A stretch of 11,677 bases of DNA. It comes from Saprospiraceae bacterium (GTDB lineage Bacteria > Bacteroidota > Bacteroidia > Chitinophagales > Saprospiraceae). The first letter of the stretch is position 1, and each line of letters starts with the position of its first letter. The position numbers were made by a program, and so were the translations under genes. The notes beneath the pieces are model-generated. The model worked only from the letters and a program-made list of their open reading frames with translations, was not told the DNA's origin and made no database searches. Location: positions 1 through 11,677 of the forward strand of contig SLDF01000346.1 of NCBI GenBank assembly GCA_007125435.1, written 5' to 3'. Of the stretch, positions 1 to 7,015 are shown piece by piece.

Positions 1-123
1 AAAAGGGAGTTGTGTTAGTAAATGCGTTGATTTCAACATAGTATAGTCAATAAGTTGTTTTTAACCATCATTGAACTATACCCCAATATAAATAACATAA
101 ATATATAATGTTAATAAGTTTAT

Positions 124-576
124 ATGAGAGCTGTTATTCAAAGGGTTTCTGAGGCAAGTGTTGTATCAAATGGGCAATTAACAGGTAAAATTAATACTGG
201 CCTTGTTGTTTTATTAGGTATAGAAAACGGCGATAATCAAGAGGACGTAGACTGGTTATCTGCAAAAATTGCTAAGATGCGTATATTTAGTGATGATGAA
301 GGACTTATGAATCTATCATGTCAAGACGTATCCGGTGATATTCTATTAGTCAGTCAATTTACACTGCACGCCTCTACAAAGAAAGGTAACAGACCGTCGT
401 TTATTAAAGCAGCTAAACCGGAAAATGCCATCCCACTGTACGAGTCATTTAAAAAACACCTATCTCTTTATCATTCCGGTAAAATTGAGGAAGGTGTTTT
501 TGGGGCACATATGGAAATCTCTATGATAAATGACGGACCGGTCACCATTGTTATAGATACAAAACAAAAAGAATAA
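124..576 (+). CDS. dtd: D-aminoacyl-tRNA deacylase (DTD)
   Basis: Cytosolic proofreading enzyme that hydrolyses the ester bond of D-aminoacyl-tRNAs (and Gly-tRNA(Ala)), so that D-amino acids are not used in translation. The 150-aa length is normal for the family. The family-defining motifs are visible: SQFTLHA at residues 77-83, KGNRPSF at 87-93, the FGAHM segment at 126-130, and the Gly-cisPro active-site loop NDGPVT at 136-141. The start MRAVIQRV matches the usual DTD N-terminus. There is no clear Shine-Dalgarno sequence, as is common in Bacteroidota. The stop codon overlaps the start of the MazG-like gene by one base (TAATG), so the two are probably co-translated. The upstream 123 bases are AT-rich and I see no convincing promoter there. 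Confidence 0.96.
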   Translation: MRAVIQRVSEASVVSNGQLTGKINTGLVVLLGIENGDNQEDVDWLSAKIAKMRIFSDDEGLMNLSCQDVSGDILLVSQFTLHASTKKGNRPSFIKAAKPENAIPLYESFKKHLSLYHSGKIEEGVFGAHMEISMINDGPVTIVIDTKQKE

Positions 577-920
577 TGCAGCTAAAGGAATTACAATCTG
601 AAGTAGATCAGTGGATAAATACTCACGGCGTTCGCTACTTCAATGAACTTACCAATCTTGCTATATTAATGGAAGAGGTTGGGGAGTTTTCTCGACTCAC
701 ATCAAGAGTTTATGGTGAACAATCTTTTAAAAAACCAGAGGATGTAAATAATGTAAAAGATAAATTAGCCGACGAGGCAGCAGATATTTTATTTGTACTA
801 ACGTGTCTATGTAACCAAATGGGCATTGATATGCAGGAGGCCATGAATAAAAATCTACTAAAAAAAACGAAAAGGGATAAAGACCGGCACAAATCTAATT
901 CCAAGCTCAAAAAAGACTAG
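576..920 (+). CDS. MazG-like nucleotide pyrophosphohydrolase
   Basis: A small all-alpha NTP pyrophosphohydrolase of the MazG/iMazG superfamily, 114 aa, the usual size for single-domain members. Such enzymes cleave (d)NTPs to NMP and PPi and act in nucleotide-pool housecleaning; the exact substrate cannot be read from sequence. The Mg-binding signature is present: EEVGE at residues 33-37 (E33, E34, E37) followed by the ExxD half in DEAAD at 66-70 (E67, D70). The C-terminus (about 93-114) is a Lys/Asp-rich polar tail. The ATG overlaps the dtd stop codon by one base, so both are translated from one mRNA and form a plausible quality-control pair. The TAG stop at 918-920 shares its bases with the stop of the convergent hydrolase gene. 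Confidence 0.9.
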   Translation: MQLKELQSEVDQWINTHGVRYFNELTNLAILMEEVGEFSRLTSRVYGEQSFKKPEDVNNVKDKLADEAADILFVLTCLCNQMGIDMQEAMNKNLLKKTKRDKDRHKSNSKLKKD

Positions 921-1612
921 AGGGAGTGTAATTTAAACTCTTGTAAACATTCAGCGAATAAGACTCTATTTTCTACCATCGTCATATGTCCTGAAATCTG
1001 ATCTTTTATTAATCTACCTTTGCAAATATGTGACCCCATTTTGTATAGAAACTCTATAGGAATCAATCTATCTTGCTCACCATGTAAGATTAACACTGGT
1101 ATTAGATCCAGTACTTTCACACAATCCCTCCTATGTATCATAGCCTCTTGTCCTTTTACAAGCACCTCCTCACTTATGTTTTCTATATAATTTTTAATAA
1201 GTGGCTGAATATCTGTAGCTATTCGACCATAAAATAATTTTGGGAAGAAAGAACGCAGGTACTTTTGACTACCGTTTTTAATGATAAAGTCGATCTGTTT
1301 TTGTCGTTCTTTCTTTTTGTCGTGAGAGTCTGCAAATACATGACTATTTACAAGCACTAGACCTTTATAAAGCTCGATGTTATTGAGTACTATCTCTGAA
1401 GCAATATAACCACCCATACTGTGGCCCACGAGTATAATATCTTCTCCTTGAGTTTCCAGGAATATTGAGAGTTCTGTGGCTATAGATCTTATACTTAATC
1501 CCTTTTCTATGTATGGATTAATGTCTAAAAAAAGACTATCACTATGAAAACTTGGTTTCACGCTATCCCAAATTTTGCTGTCCATCCCATAGCCGTGTAT
1601 AAATACTATCAT
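917..1612 (-). CDS. Alpha/beta-fold hydrolase
   Basis: Probably a cytosolic esterase or lipase-like hydrolase of 231 aa; no signal peptide. The alpha/beta-hydrolase order is complete: the oxyanion-hole HG at residues 6-7 (FIHGYGMD), the nucleophile elbow GHSMGG at 63-68 with Ser65, the acid in LHGEQDRLIP with Asp181, and the catalytic His209 in SGHMTMVE. A helical cap of about residues 95-165 is Lys/Arg-rich. The substrate is unknown; BioH-, MenH- or esterase-type activities are all compatible. The gene converges on the MazG-like gene and its TAG stop (917-919) lies in the same CTAG as the other gene's stop. It is divergent from the His-rich gene that starts at 1736. No TAnnTTTG box was found for it in the 123-bp divergent gap. 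Confidence 0.9.
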   Translation of the reverse strand: MIVFIHGYGMDSKIWDSVKPSFHSDSLFLDINPYIEKGLSIRSIATELSIFLETQGEDIILVGHSMGGYIASEIVLNNIELYKGLVLVNSHVFADSHDKKKERQKQIDFIIKNGSQKYLRSFFPKLFYGRIATDIQPLIKNYIENISEEVLVKGQEAMIHRRDCVKVLDLIPVLILHGEQDRLIPIEFLYKMGSHICKGRLIKDQISGHMTMVENRVLFAECLQEFKLHSL

Positions 1613-1703
1613 CTCTACGATATTTTTTGTTTTACAATACTAACAACAATCGTTAAGGATGTGTTAAATAAAAACAAATCGATAATTTAAACACATTATA
1701 CAC

Positions 1704-1711
1704 TAATTTTG
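1704..1711 (+). promoter_or_regulatory. Bacteroidota-type -7 box upstream of the His-rich gene
   Basis: TAATTTTG matches the Bacteroidota housekeeping -7 consensus TAnnTTTG. It lies 24 nt before the ATG at 1736, leaving room for a short leader. No exact TTTG -33 element is seen about 19-20 nt upstream. It would drive the His-rich gene and possibly the whole receptor locus. Confidence 0.4.
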
Positions 1712-1735
1712 TAATGTCTTATTATATAACTGATT

Positions 1736-2104
1736 ATGAACAACAAAGCATCCATTAAAATCTTTGGCGGATGGGCTCTCTTGCTCATTTGGGGTGCTTT
1801 TATGGTTTTGAATGCCAAGTATAGGCATTTACACTATGACAGTTATGGCAATCTTGTGAGCCACTCTCACTACACTTCAGATGCACAGGACGATCACGAT
1901 CACAGTGACGAAGACTTCTATTGGTTGGATATGTTATCCAATCCCAATTTTGAAGAGGCTGTAAACATTCGTCCATTTATATCATGCACAGCTATTCAAA
2001 TCTCTAATGAGATTTCAACGTATACTTCTTTTATTTTTAATGCTCATATTGGAGAAGTAGAAGCAAGAGGACCACCACAAGCCTTACCTATATCCATATC
2101 GTAG
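1736..2104 (+). CDS. Small membrane-anchored histidine-rich protein
   Basis: Function unknown, 122 aa. A hydrophobic segment at residues about 9-26 acts either as an uncleaved signal anchor or as a signal peptide, which would place the rest on the outer face of the inner membrane. A His/Asp cluster follows: H31, H33, H43, H45, H54 and H56, interleaved with D52, D53, D55, D58, E59 and D60. This looks like a metal-binding patch for Zn, Cu or Ni. The C-terminus carries ARGPPQ followed by a short hydrophobic end. Small proteins with His/Cys clusters and a Pro-Pro C-terminal motif are often found just before TonB-dependent receptors in Bacteroidota, and this gene sits 172 bp upstream of one on the same strand. 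A role as periplasmic metal sensor or chaperone for the receptor is inference. Confidence 0.75.
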   Translation: MNNKASIKIFGGWALLLIWGAFMVLNAKYRHLHYDSYGNLVSHSHYTSDAQDDHDHSDEDFYWLDMLSNPNFEEAVNIRPFISCTAIQISNEISTYTSFIFNAHIGEVEARGPPQALPISIS

Positions 2105-2124
2105 TCTAAATACCGTTTCAGAAT

Positions 2125-2144
2125 TATTCTATGCGAATAGAATA
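2125..2144 (+). other. 8-bp hairpin with GCGA tetraloop
   Basis: TATTCTAT and ATAGAATA form a perfect 8-bp stem closed by a GCGA (GNRA-type) tetraloop. It lies 20 nt after the His-rich gene's stop and is not followed by a T-tract, so it is not a standard terminator. It may be an mRNA-stabilising or processing hairpin between the His-rich gene and the receptor. Confidence 0.4.
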
Positions 2145-2222
2145 TGCTGTAATGGAGTACTATACCTTATCCTTTAGGCTACATCTTGTTCCATAAATTA
2201 TTATTCACATTTAAGAGATGGC

Positions 2223-2260
2223 AACAGGTTTTAGTGATTCATTTTAGACCTGTTCTTTTC
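2223..2260 (+). terminator. Possible weak terminator or attenuator before the receptor gene
   Basis: AACAGGT (2223-2229) pairs with ACCTGTT (2248-2254) and is followed by CTTTTCTC, an imperfect U-rich tail. It ends about 20 nt before the receptor ATG. It could reduce read-through from the His-rich gene or act as an attenuator in the receptor leader. The long 18-nt loop and interrupted T-tract keep confidence low. Confidence 0.3.
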
Positions 2261-2276
2261 TCACTGACTATTAAGA

Positions 2277-4667
2277 ATGTATAGAAGAATTGGCATAAGT
2301 ATTATGCTCATTTTCTTGTTTTGTCTTGCTGATGTATCAGCGCAGCAGAAAATGTTTGTAGGGTATGTGATAGATGCAGAGTCGGGAGAACCCTTGATAG
2401 GGGCATTACTGACTACAAATGAAAAACCTATCATGTACGGCCATACTGATGTAGAAGGTAAGTTTTTAATTCCATCTTCGTTAGATCAGGCCCCCTTTAC
2501 AATATCCTATTTGGGCTTTGAATCTAAGGTGGAGACCTTAAAAGTAGATGAAGAGTCTACAATTAGGCTGTTTACATCACAGTTTGTGCTGGACGAGTTG
2601 GTGATTATTTCTGACAAGACAACAGAGAGAGGAGTAAAATCTCTTGCTCAGGTGTCTCTTGACAAAGAGATACTTAGCAGAAACAGTTCAGCAGGACTGG
2701 GTCAGGTTCTATCTGAGATAGATGGTGTTACATTTATTTCAACTGGTACCAATATCCAATTACCGGTCATTCATGGGCTTTATGGCAATCGTATTCTTAT
2801 TTTGAATAATGGTTTTAAACACGGATTTCAAAACTGGGGAAGCGATCACGCACCGGAAATAGATGTTGCCGGAGCAGACATCATTAAGGTGGTGAAAGGG
2901 GCAGCAGGCGTAAAATATGGTCCTGATGCTCTAGGCGGAGCCATCATTATAGAAAACAATGAATTGGCCCTTAATAAATCACTTTATGGTCAGGCGACGA
3001 CTTCCTATCAAACGAATGGGAGAGGCTATGGTATTAATGCCATGATAGGAGAAGGCAGGGAAAACTTCAGCTATCACCTAGGCGGTAATTTCAATCAAGT
3101 GGGTGATCGTAAAGCGCCGCGCTATCAGCTGACCAATACTGGTGCTATTGAATATGCCTTTCAAGGCGGTATGAGGTACAGTTATGGTAATTGGTCTGTC
3201 AAGGCTAATTTCTCAGCCATCAATCAAAACCTCGGTATCCTGCGCGCTGCAATAGGCTCTAGTGGCCCGGCGCTTATCAGGAATATGGAGGCAGACATAC
3301 CGACCTTTATCAGAGATTTCTCTTATAATATCAATGAGCCCAATCAACTGGTTTCACATCAGATGGCTTCGGCAACACTTAGTCGATATTTTGACAATGG
3401 AAATGTATTGTCGCTGAGATATGCCAGACAATGGAATGCCAGACAAGAGTTTGATGTGAGAAGAAACGCAGATCTGCCCATACTCGACCTGGAGCTTATC
3501 ACAGATGATATCCAATTAGAGTGGGAGCACAGTTGGTCTGATAAAATCAACGGCTCTTATGGATTACAATACTTTTCTCAATCGAACAGCAATAATCCAG
3601 GAACAAGGATTACACCGTATATACCCAATTATGCAACGACCAGACTTAGTGCTTTCCTTTTAGAGTCACTTGAGATTGGAAGAGATGCATTTGAATTAGG
3701 AATAAGATATGACTTCGAACAGAATGCAGTCAGTGGCAGGGACAATCGACAAGTCATATTTAGAGATAATTTTACCTTTAGTAATTTCACTGCAGCTCTT
3801 GGATACATCAAGCCCGTAAATAGATATTTAACCATAAGGAATAATATCGGTACGGGATGGCGACCACCTAATATGGCTGAATTATTCAGCTTTGGTCAGC
3901 ATGAATCACAGACGATGTTTGGATTACTAAGATATGAACCTGACGAAGAAAGAACGATTCAAGCATCAAGAGTTATTCCTTTGTCAGAGAGTAATGTACT
4001 ACCCGAGAACAGTATCAAATATACAACAGAGCTGGATTGGCAAAAGGGCAATCAAAGACTTAGTCTTACAGCGTATGCCAATTATATCAGAAACTTCATT
4101 TTCCAGAGACCAATTGGTGTACTAGGTACGGCACGGGGCCCTATGCCAACATTTATAGTGGACCAAGCTGATGCATTATTTTTAGGGTCTGATCTTACAT
4201 ATGACATGCCTTATCACACAGACGGAAAAGCAACTTTTGGTCTTAGTTATATATGGAGTAGAAATGTACAGCGCAGCGAGCCTTTGATCAATCAACCTCC
4301 TGTGCATGTCCATATGCAGCTCAATCATACGTTTCACAATGTAGGACCCATAGATAAGATCGTTTTAAATCTGCATCCTTCGTACACATTCACACAGTTT
4401 CAGGCACCGAGATTTATTTCTGTTCGGTCACTGGTGGAAGGTACAGTGGATCTGACTATAGATGATCCCATATTTGACTTTCAGGAGCCGCCGCCGGGCT
4501 ACTTCCTGCTCAATGGTTTTGTACAATTGCAAAAAGACAACTTTACATTCAATATTGAAGCGCACAATTTACTCAATGTCAGCTACAGAGACTACCTCAA
4601 TAACATGAGATACTTTGCTGACGAAATCGGAATTAATTTAATTTTTTCACTCACATATAAATTTTAA
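2277..4667 (+). CDS. TonB-dependent outer-membrane receptor, ZnuD-like plug
   Basis: Outer-membrane 22-strand beta-barrel transporter energised by TonB-ExbBD, 796 aa. Domains in order: a signal peptide at about 1-22 (cut near VSA-QQ); a carboxypeptidase-regulatory-like/beta-sandwich domain at about 28-103, typical of Bacteroidota receptors; a plug at about 115-230 with the short IHGLYGNRILILNNG segment and the VVKGAAGVKYGPDALGG end; then the barrel, which terminates in aromatic F (LTYKF). The plug carries SDHAPEID (D190, H191). A DH pair at this place is characteristic of ZnuD-type zinc/heme receptors, and the RPPNMAELF...GQHE barrel segment resembles the same group. Late barrel loops are His-rich (PPVHVHMQLNH). 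I infer metal or metallophore import; specificity is not proven. The lipoprotein gene follows after 4 nt, so the two form an operon. Confidence 0.92.
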   Translation: MYRRIGISIMLIFLFCLADVSAQQKMFVGYVIDAESGEPLIGALLTTNEKPIMYGHTDVEGKFLIPSSLDQAPFTISYLGFESKVETLKVDEESTIRLFTSQFVLDELVIISDKTTERGVKSLAQVSLDKEILSRNSSAGLGQVLSEIDGVTFISTGTNIQLPVIHGLYGNRILILNNGFKHGFQNWGSDHAPEIDVAGADIIKVVKGAAGVKYGPDALGGAIIIENNELALNKSLYGQATTSYQTNGRGYGINAMIGEGRENFSYHLGGNFNQVGDRKAPRYQLTNTGAIEYAFQGGMRYSYGNWSVKANFSAINQNLGILRAAIGSSGPALIRNMEADIPTFIRDFSYNINEPNQLVSHQMASATLSRYFDNGNVLSLRYARQWNARQEFDVRRNADLPILDLELITDDIQLEWEHSWSDKINGSYGLQYFSQSNSNNPGTRITPYIPNYATTRLSAFLLESLEIGRDAFELGIRYDFEQNAVSGRDNRQVIFRDNFTFSNFTAALGYIKPVNRYLTIRNNIGTGWRPPNMAELFSFGQHESQTMFGLLRYEPDEERTIQASRVIPLSESNVLPENSIKYTTELDWQKGNQRLSLTAYANYIRNFIFQRPIGVLGTARGPMPTFIVDQADALFLGSDLTYDMPYHTDGKATFGLSYIWSRNVQRSEPLINQPPVHVHMQLNHTFHNVGPIDKIVLNLHPSYTFTQFQAPRFISVRSLVEGTVDLTIDDPIFDFQEPPPGYFLLNGFVQLQKDNFTFNIEAHNLLNVSYRDYLNNMRYFADEIGINLIFSLTYKF

Positions 4668-4671
4668 CAAC

Positions 4672-5280
4672 ATGAAAAACACACTTATATTTCCATTGAT
4701 ACTTTTGGTTTCAGGACTTTTTATATTCTCAGCTTGCGAAAAAGAGGTAGAAGCACCTGATGAAGAAAATGAAGTCGAGGAGTTTACAAACATTGAATTC
4801 ATTTTTACTAATGTCGATGATCCCAATGATGAGACGCGAGGCATATGGGAAGATGAAGATGGCTTTGGACCTATAGAGCCGGTCATTTTGCAACACCCGA
4901 CTTTTAGACCTAATACCACCTATCGCTTGACCTTCATTATGGAAAACAGATTGGTTACACCCATTGAAGATCTAACTGATGAGATTCTTGATGAAGATGA
5001 TGAACATCAATTCTTTTTTGAGTTCAGTGAGGCACTTTTTTCAAATCCTGAAGGAACAGGAAACATTCAGGACCGCGATGGTTTGATCAACTATTTAGAT
5101 TTTGATGATAACGGAATTCCATTAGGTTTATTAACAGAGTGGACTACAGCAGACCCTCAGACTGGGGCTATATTTAGAGCAGTGCTAGGTCATCAGCCAG
5201 GTGTAAAATCTGAAACATCAACCTGGGACAGTGGAGACATTGATTGGGATATTACATTTACCATTGATGTCGTAGAATAA
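4672..5280 (+). CDS. Acidic lipoprotein co-transcribed with the TonB-dependent receptor
   Basis: Secreted lipoprotein, 202 aa. Residues 1-21 form a signal peptide ending in a lipobox-like FSA-C, with Cys22 as the lipidated residue. The mature N-terminus is very acidic (EKEVEAPDEENEVEE). Further conserved-looking elements are NTTYRLTF, DEDDEHQFFFEF, DFDDNGIPLGL, LGHQPG and GDIDWDITFTIDV, giving a beta-rich domain. These resemble a Bacteroidota family that databases often label 'type 1 periplasmic binding fold superfamily protein' (from memory, not searched), whose members commonly follow a receptor gene. The His residues in acidic surroundings (LQHP, DEHQ, GHQPG) would suit metal binding, but that is inference. 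It begins 4 nt after the receptor stop and is followed by a strong terminator, so it is the last gene of the operon. Confidence 0.82.
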   Translation: MKNTLIFPLILLVSGLFIFSACEKEVEAPDEENEVEEFTNIEFIFTNVDDPNDETRGIWEDEDGFGPIEPVILQHPTFRPNTTYRLTFIMENRLVTPIEDLTDEILDEDDEHQFFFEFSEALFSNPEGTGNIQDRDGLINYLDFDDNGIPLGLLTEWTTADPQTGAIFRAVLGHQPGVKSETSTWDSGDIDWDITFTIDVVE

Positions 5281-5304
5281 TACATACATAATCACAATGA
5301 CTAT

Positions 5305-5341
5305 AGCCTTTGATGATGCTTTTCATCAAAGGCTTTTTTTT
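5305..5341 (+). terminator. Strong intrinsic terminator of the receptor operon
   Basis: AGCCTTTGATGA (5305-5316) and TCATCAAAGGCT (5323-5334) form a perfect 12-bp stem with a 6-nt loop, ending in a run of eight T (5334-5341). It lies 24 nt after the lipoprotein stop and fits a Rho-independent terminator for plus-strand transcription. Confidence 0.92.
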
Positions 5342-5386
5342 ATTACGCTTTATAATAGATACACTACAAAACGACATTATTCTGGT

Positions 5387-5531
5387 CATGCATCAGCGAT
5401 GTGTAAGGGTGGCGACGCAGGAGCCAGACTCAGCGTAGCGATAGCGAAGCTGAGGCCGACCGTCCAGGGAGCCCTGGAGCGTAGCGACCCGCAACGAAGT
5501 GAAGGGTGATGCCCAAAGCAACAAAATGAAA
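5387..5531 (+). repeat. Structured interspersed repeat, copy 1
   Basis: About 145 bp, nearly the same as the inverted segment at 11179-11332. Conserved blocks: 5387-5414 (28/28 identical), GAGGCCGA at 5452-5459, 5469-5491 (22/23) and 5504-5531 (26/28). Between the blocks are hairpins: TGGC/GCCA (5410-5413 with 5423-5426), CTCAGC/GCTGAG (5429-5434 with 5449-5454), and TCCAGGG/CCCTGGA (5463-5469 with 5472-5478, copy 1 only). The ends carry GCATCA and TGATGC, which could close an outer stem. The second hairpin's stem covaries with copy 2. The GC content is higher than in the flanking AT-rich intergenic DNA. A 70-codon open frame runs across it but looks non-coding. The remaining gap up to 5650 is AT-rich with nothing else recognised. 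Confidence 0.88.
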
Positions 5532-5650
5532 TACAAACCTGTCTATCTTTATTACAAACTCATCATCCAAACCAACAAAAACCAATATTTTCTATCGAAA
5601 CACCTCATGTTTTATTTCATGTATGAATAATATACTATTTTAGAGCATCT

Positions 5651-6871
5651 ATGGAGGAAGCTCAGCTCTACATCAAGCTAAAGGAGAAAGAATTACAGAT
5701 GTCTTTCTTACTGCATATCACTCAGGCCATCAATACCAATGAGCCTGCAGAAGCGCTATTTCGTATGTATGTGGAGTATATGGAGTACGACCTGGACATA
5801 GAGAAAATGCTCTTCTTCGTCAAGCATGAGGGCAAATGGGTCAATGTGTCCTCTAGTGGTAGTGTCGGCAGAGACCTTCTCACCATGGACGATGATATCA
5901 TCAGGGCATATCAATACATGCAGGAAATCGACTACGAAACCGGTATTTTTCAAGGCTACAACCTTGTCGTTCCGGTATGGCACAAGGATCAGCCCATAGC
6001 CCTTGCCGTCATCAAGCATACAGACTTTGATCAGACACGTAAGGAGTTCATCATGACCATTACCAACATTATTGGTGTAGCTATAGAAAACAAACGATTA
6101 TTCAAGCGCCAACTCGAGCAAGAGCGTTACCGCAAAGAAGTAGAGCTTGCCTCAGAAGTTCAGAATATGCTCATCCCCAGCACACTCCCTACCACAGAGC
6201 ACATCCAGGTGGCTAGCATTTACAAGCCACAGCTCAATGTCGGTGGAGATTACTACGACTTCATCAAGCTCGACAACGGTAACTATATATTTTGTGTCGC
6301 AGATATATCCGGTAAAGGCGTAGGCGCCGCCCTTCTCATGTCCAATTTTCAAGCCACACTTCACGCCGCCCTGGAGCACTACACCGACCTCAAATCACTC
6401 GTCCTCTATCTCAATAGGCTACTCGTCAAGATCACTATGAGTGAGCGGATCATCACACTTTTCATAGCAGATTATCGGCCGGACACGTCAGAGATTTACT
6501 ACATCAACGCCGGCCACACCACACCATTCATGGTCATGGGCGACGAATGTCACCGCCTCGTAGAGGGCTGCACACTGCTCGGCGCATTCGATGACATACC
6601 GTACATAGAGGTAGGCCACAAAATGATCAAAGATCAGGCACTCATCATGGCATATACCGACGGCCTCACCGACCTATTAAATGACGATGGCATCTACTTT
6701 GACGAGGCCTACATCGAAAAATTCCTCTTTGCCCACGGCACAGAATCCGCCGCCAATCTCAATAACAAACTACTCGAGCAGATAGACACCTTCAAAGGCA
6801 CACAGGACTATCCCGACGACATCGCCATTCTCACATGCAAGATCATGGAAAGCCACACCACTAAGAACTGA
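5651..6871 (+). CDS. GAF-SpoIIE (PP2C-type) serine/threonine phosphatase
   Basis: Cytosolic metal-dependent phosphatase of 406 aa, with no membrane segment. Residues about 1-150 form a GAF-like sensory domain (helix, then LVVPVWHKDQPIALAVIK at about 105-122), followed by a connecting helix (about 145-175) ending in EVQNMLIPSTLP. The SpoIIE/RsbU-type catalytic domain follows with all metal-binding motifs: GGDYYDF at 198-204, ADISGKGVGAAL at 217-228, NAGH at 286-289, YTDG at 335-338 and DDIAIL at 389-394. In this family, phosphatases usually dephosphorylate an anti-sigma-factor antagonist or similar STAS protein; no partner kinase or STAS gene is present here, so the target is unknown. The ATG at 5651 is the first in frame after the AT-rich gap. 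The gene is unusually C-rich on its coding strand compared with its neighbours. Confidence 0.94.
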   Translation: MEEAQLYIKLKEKELQMSFLLHITQAINTNEPAEALFRMYVEYMEYDLDIEKMLFFVKHEGKWVNVSSSGSVGRDLLTMDDDIIRAYQYMQEIDYETGIFQGYNLVVPVWHKDQPIALAVIKHTDFDQTRKEFIMTITNIIGVAIENKRLFKRQLEQERYRKEVELASEVQNMLIPSTLPTTEHIQVASIYKPQLNVGGDYYDFIKLDNGNYIFCVADISGKGVGAALLMSNFQATLHAALEHYTDLKSLVLYLNRLLVKITMSERIITLFIADYRPDTSEIYYINAGHTTPFMVMGDECHRLVEGCTLLGAFDDIPYIEVGHKMIKDQALIMAYTDGLTDLLNDDGIYFDEAYIEKFLFAHGTESAANLNNKLLEQIDTFKGTQDYPDDIAILTCKIMESHTTKN

Positions 6872-6912
6872 GGCATTATTCGTGATTTAATATATAAGTA
6901 ACACATAAAACT

Positions 6913-6942
6913 ATTGAATGGGTAGTTTATAAAATATTTTTG
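6913..6942 (+). promoter_or_regulatory. Candidate promoter of the glycosyltransferase gene
   Basis: TATTTTTG (6935-6942) fits the -7 consensus TAnnTTTG, and ATTG (6913-6916) lies 18 nt upstream where a TTTG -33 box is expected. The predicted transcript would begin near 6949, downstream of the phosphatase gene, giving the glycosyltransferase its own promoter. A 6-bp stem, TGCGTT/AACGCA (6948-6953 with 6966-6971), would lie at the start of the leader. Confidence 0.45.
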
Positions 6943-7015
6943 TTCCTTGCGTTAGAATGTTATCAAACGCATAAAGAATGAAGTGTCGATGAGCCTTTCC
7001 CATTCCGGTCAAAAT

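Noticed and set aside
4647..4919. 90-codon minus-strand frame opposite the lipoprotein gene
   Set aside because: It is antisense to a gene with a clear signal peptide and operon position, and its Ser-rich product is what the complement of an acidic coding sequence gives.
5297..5509. 70-codon open frame running from the terminator into repeat copy 1
   Set aside because: It starts inside the terminator region and crosses the structured repeat. The frame is not kept in copy 2 because the internal segments differ in length, and the product has no protein-like features.
5387..5531. CRISPR array
   Set aside because: The internal short motifs (GTAGCGA and similar) are not regularly spaced direct repeats with unique spacers, and there are no cas genes.
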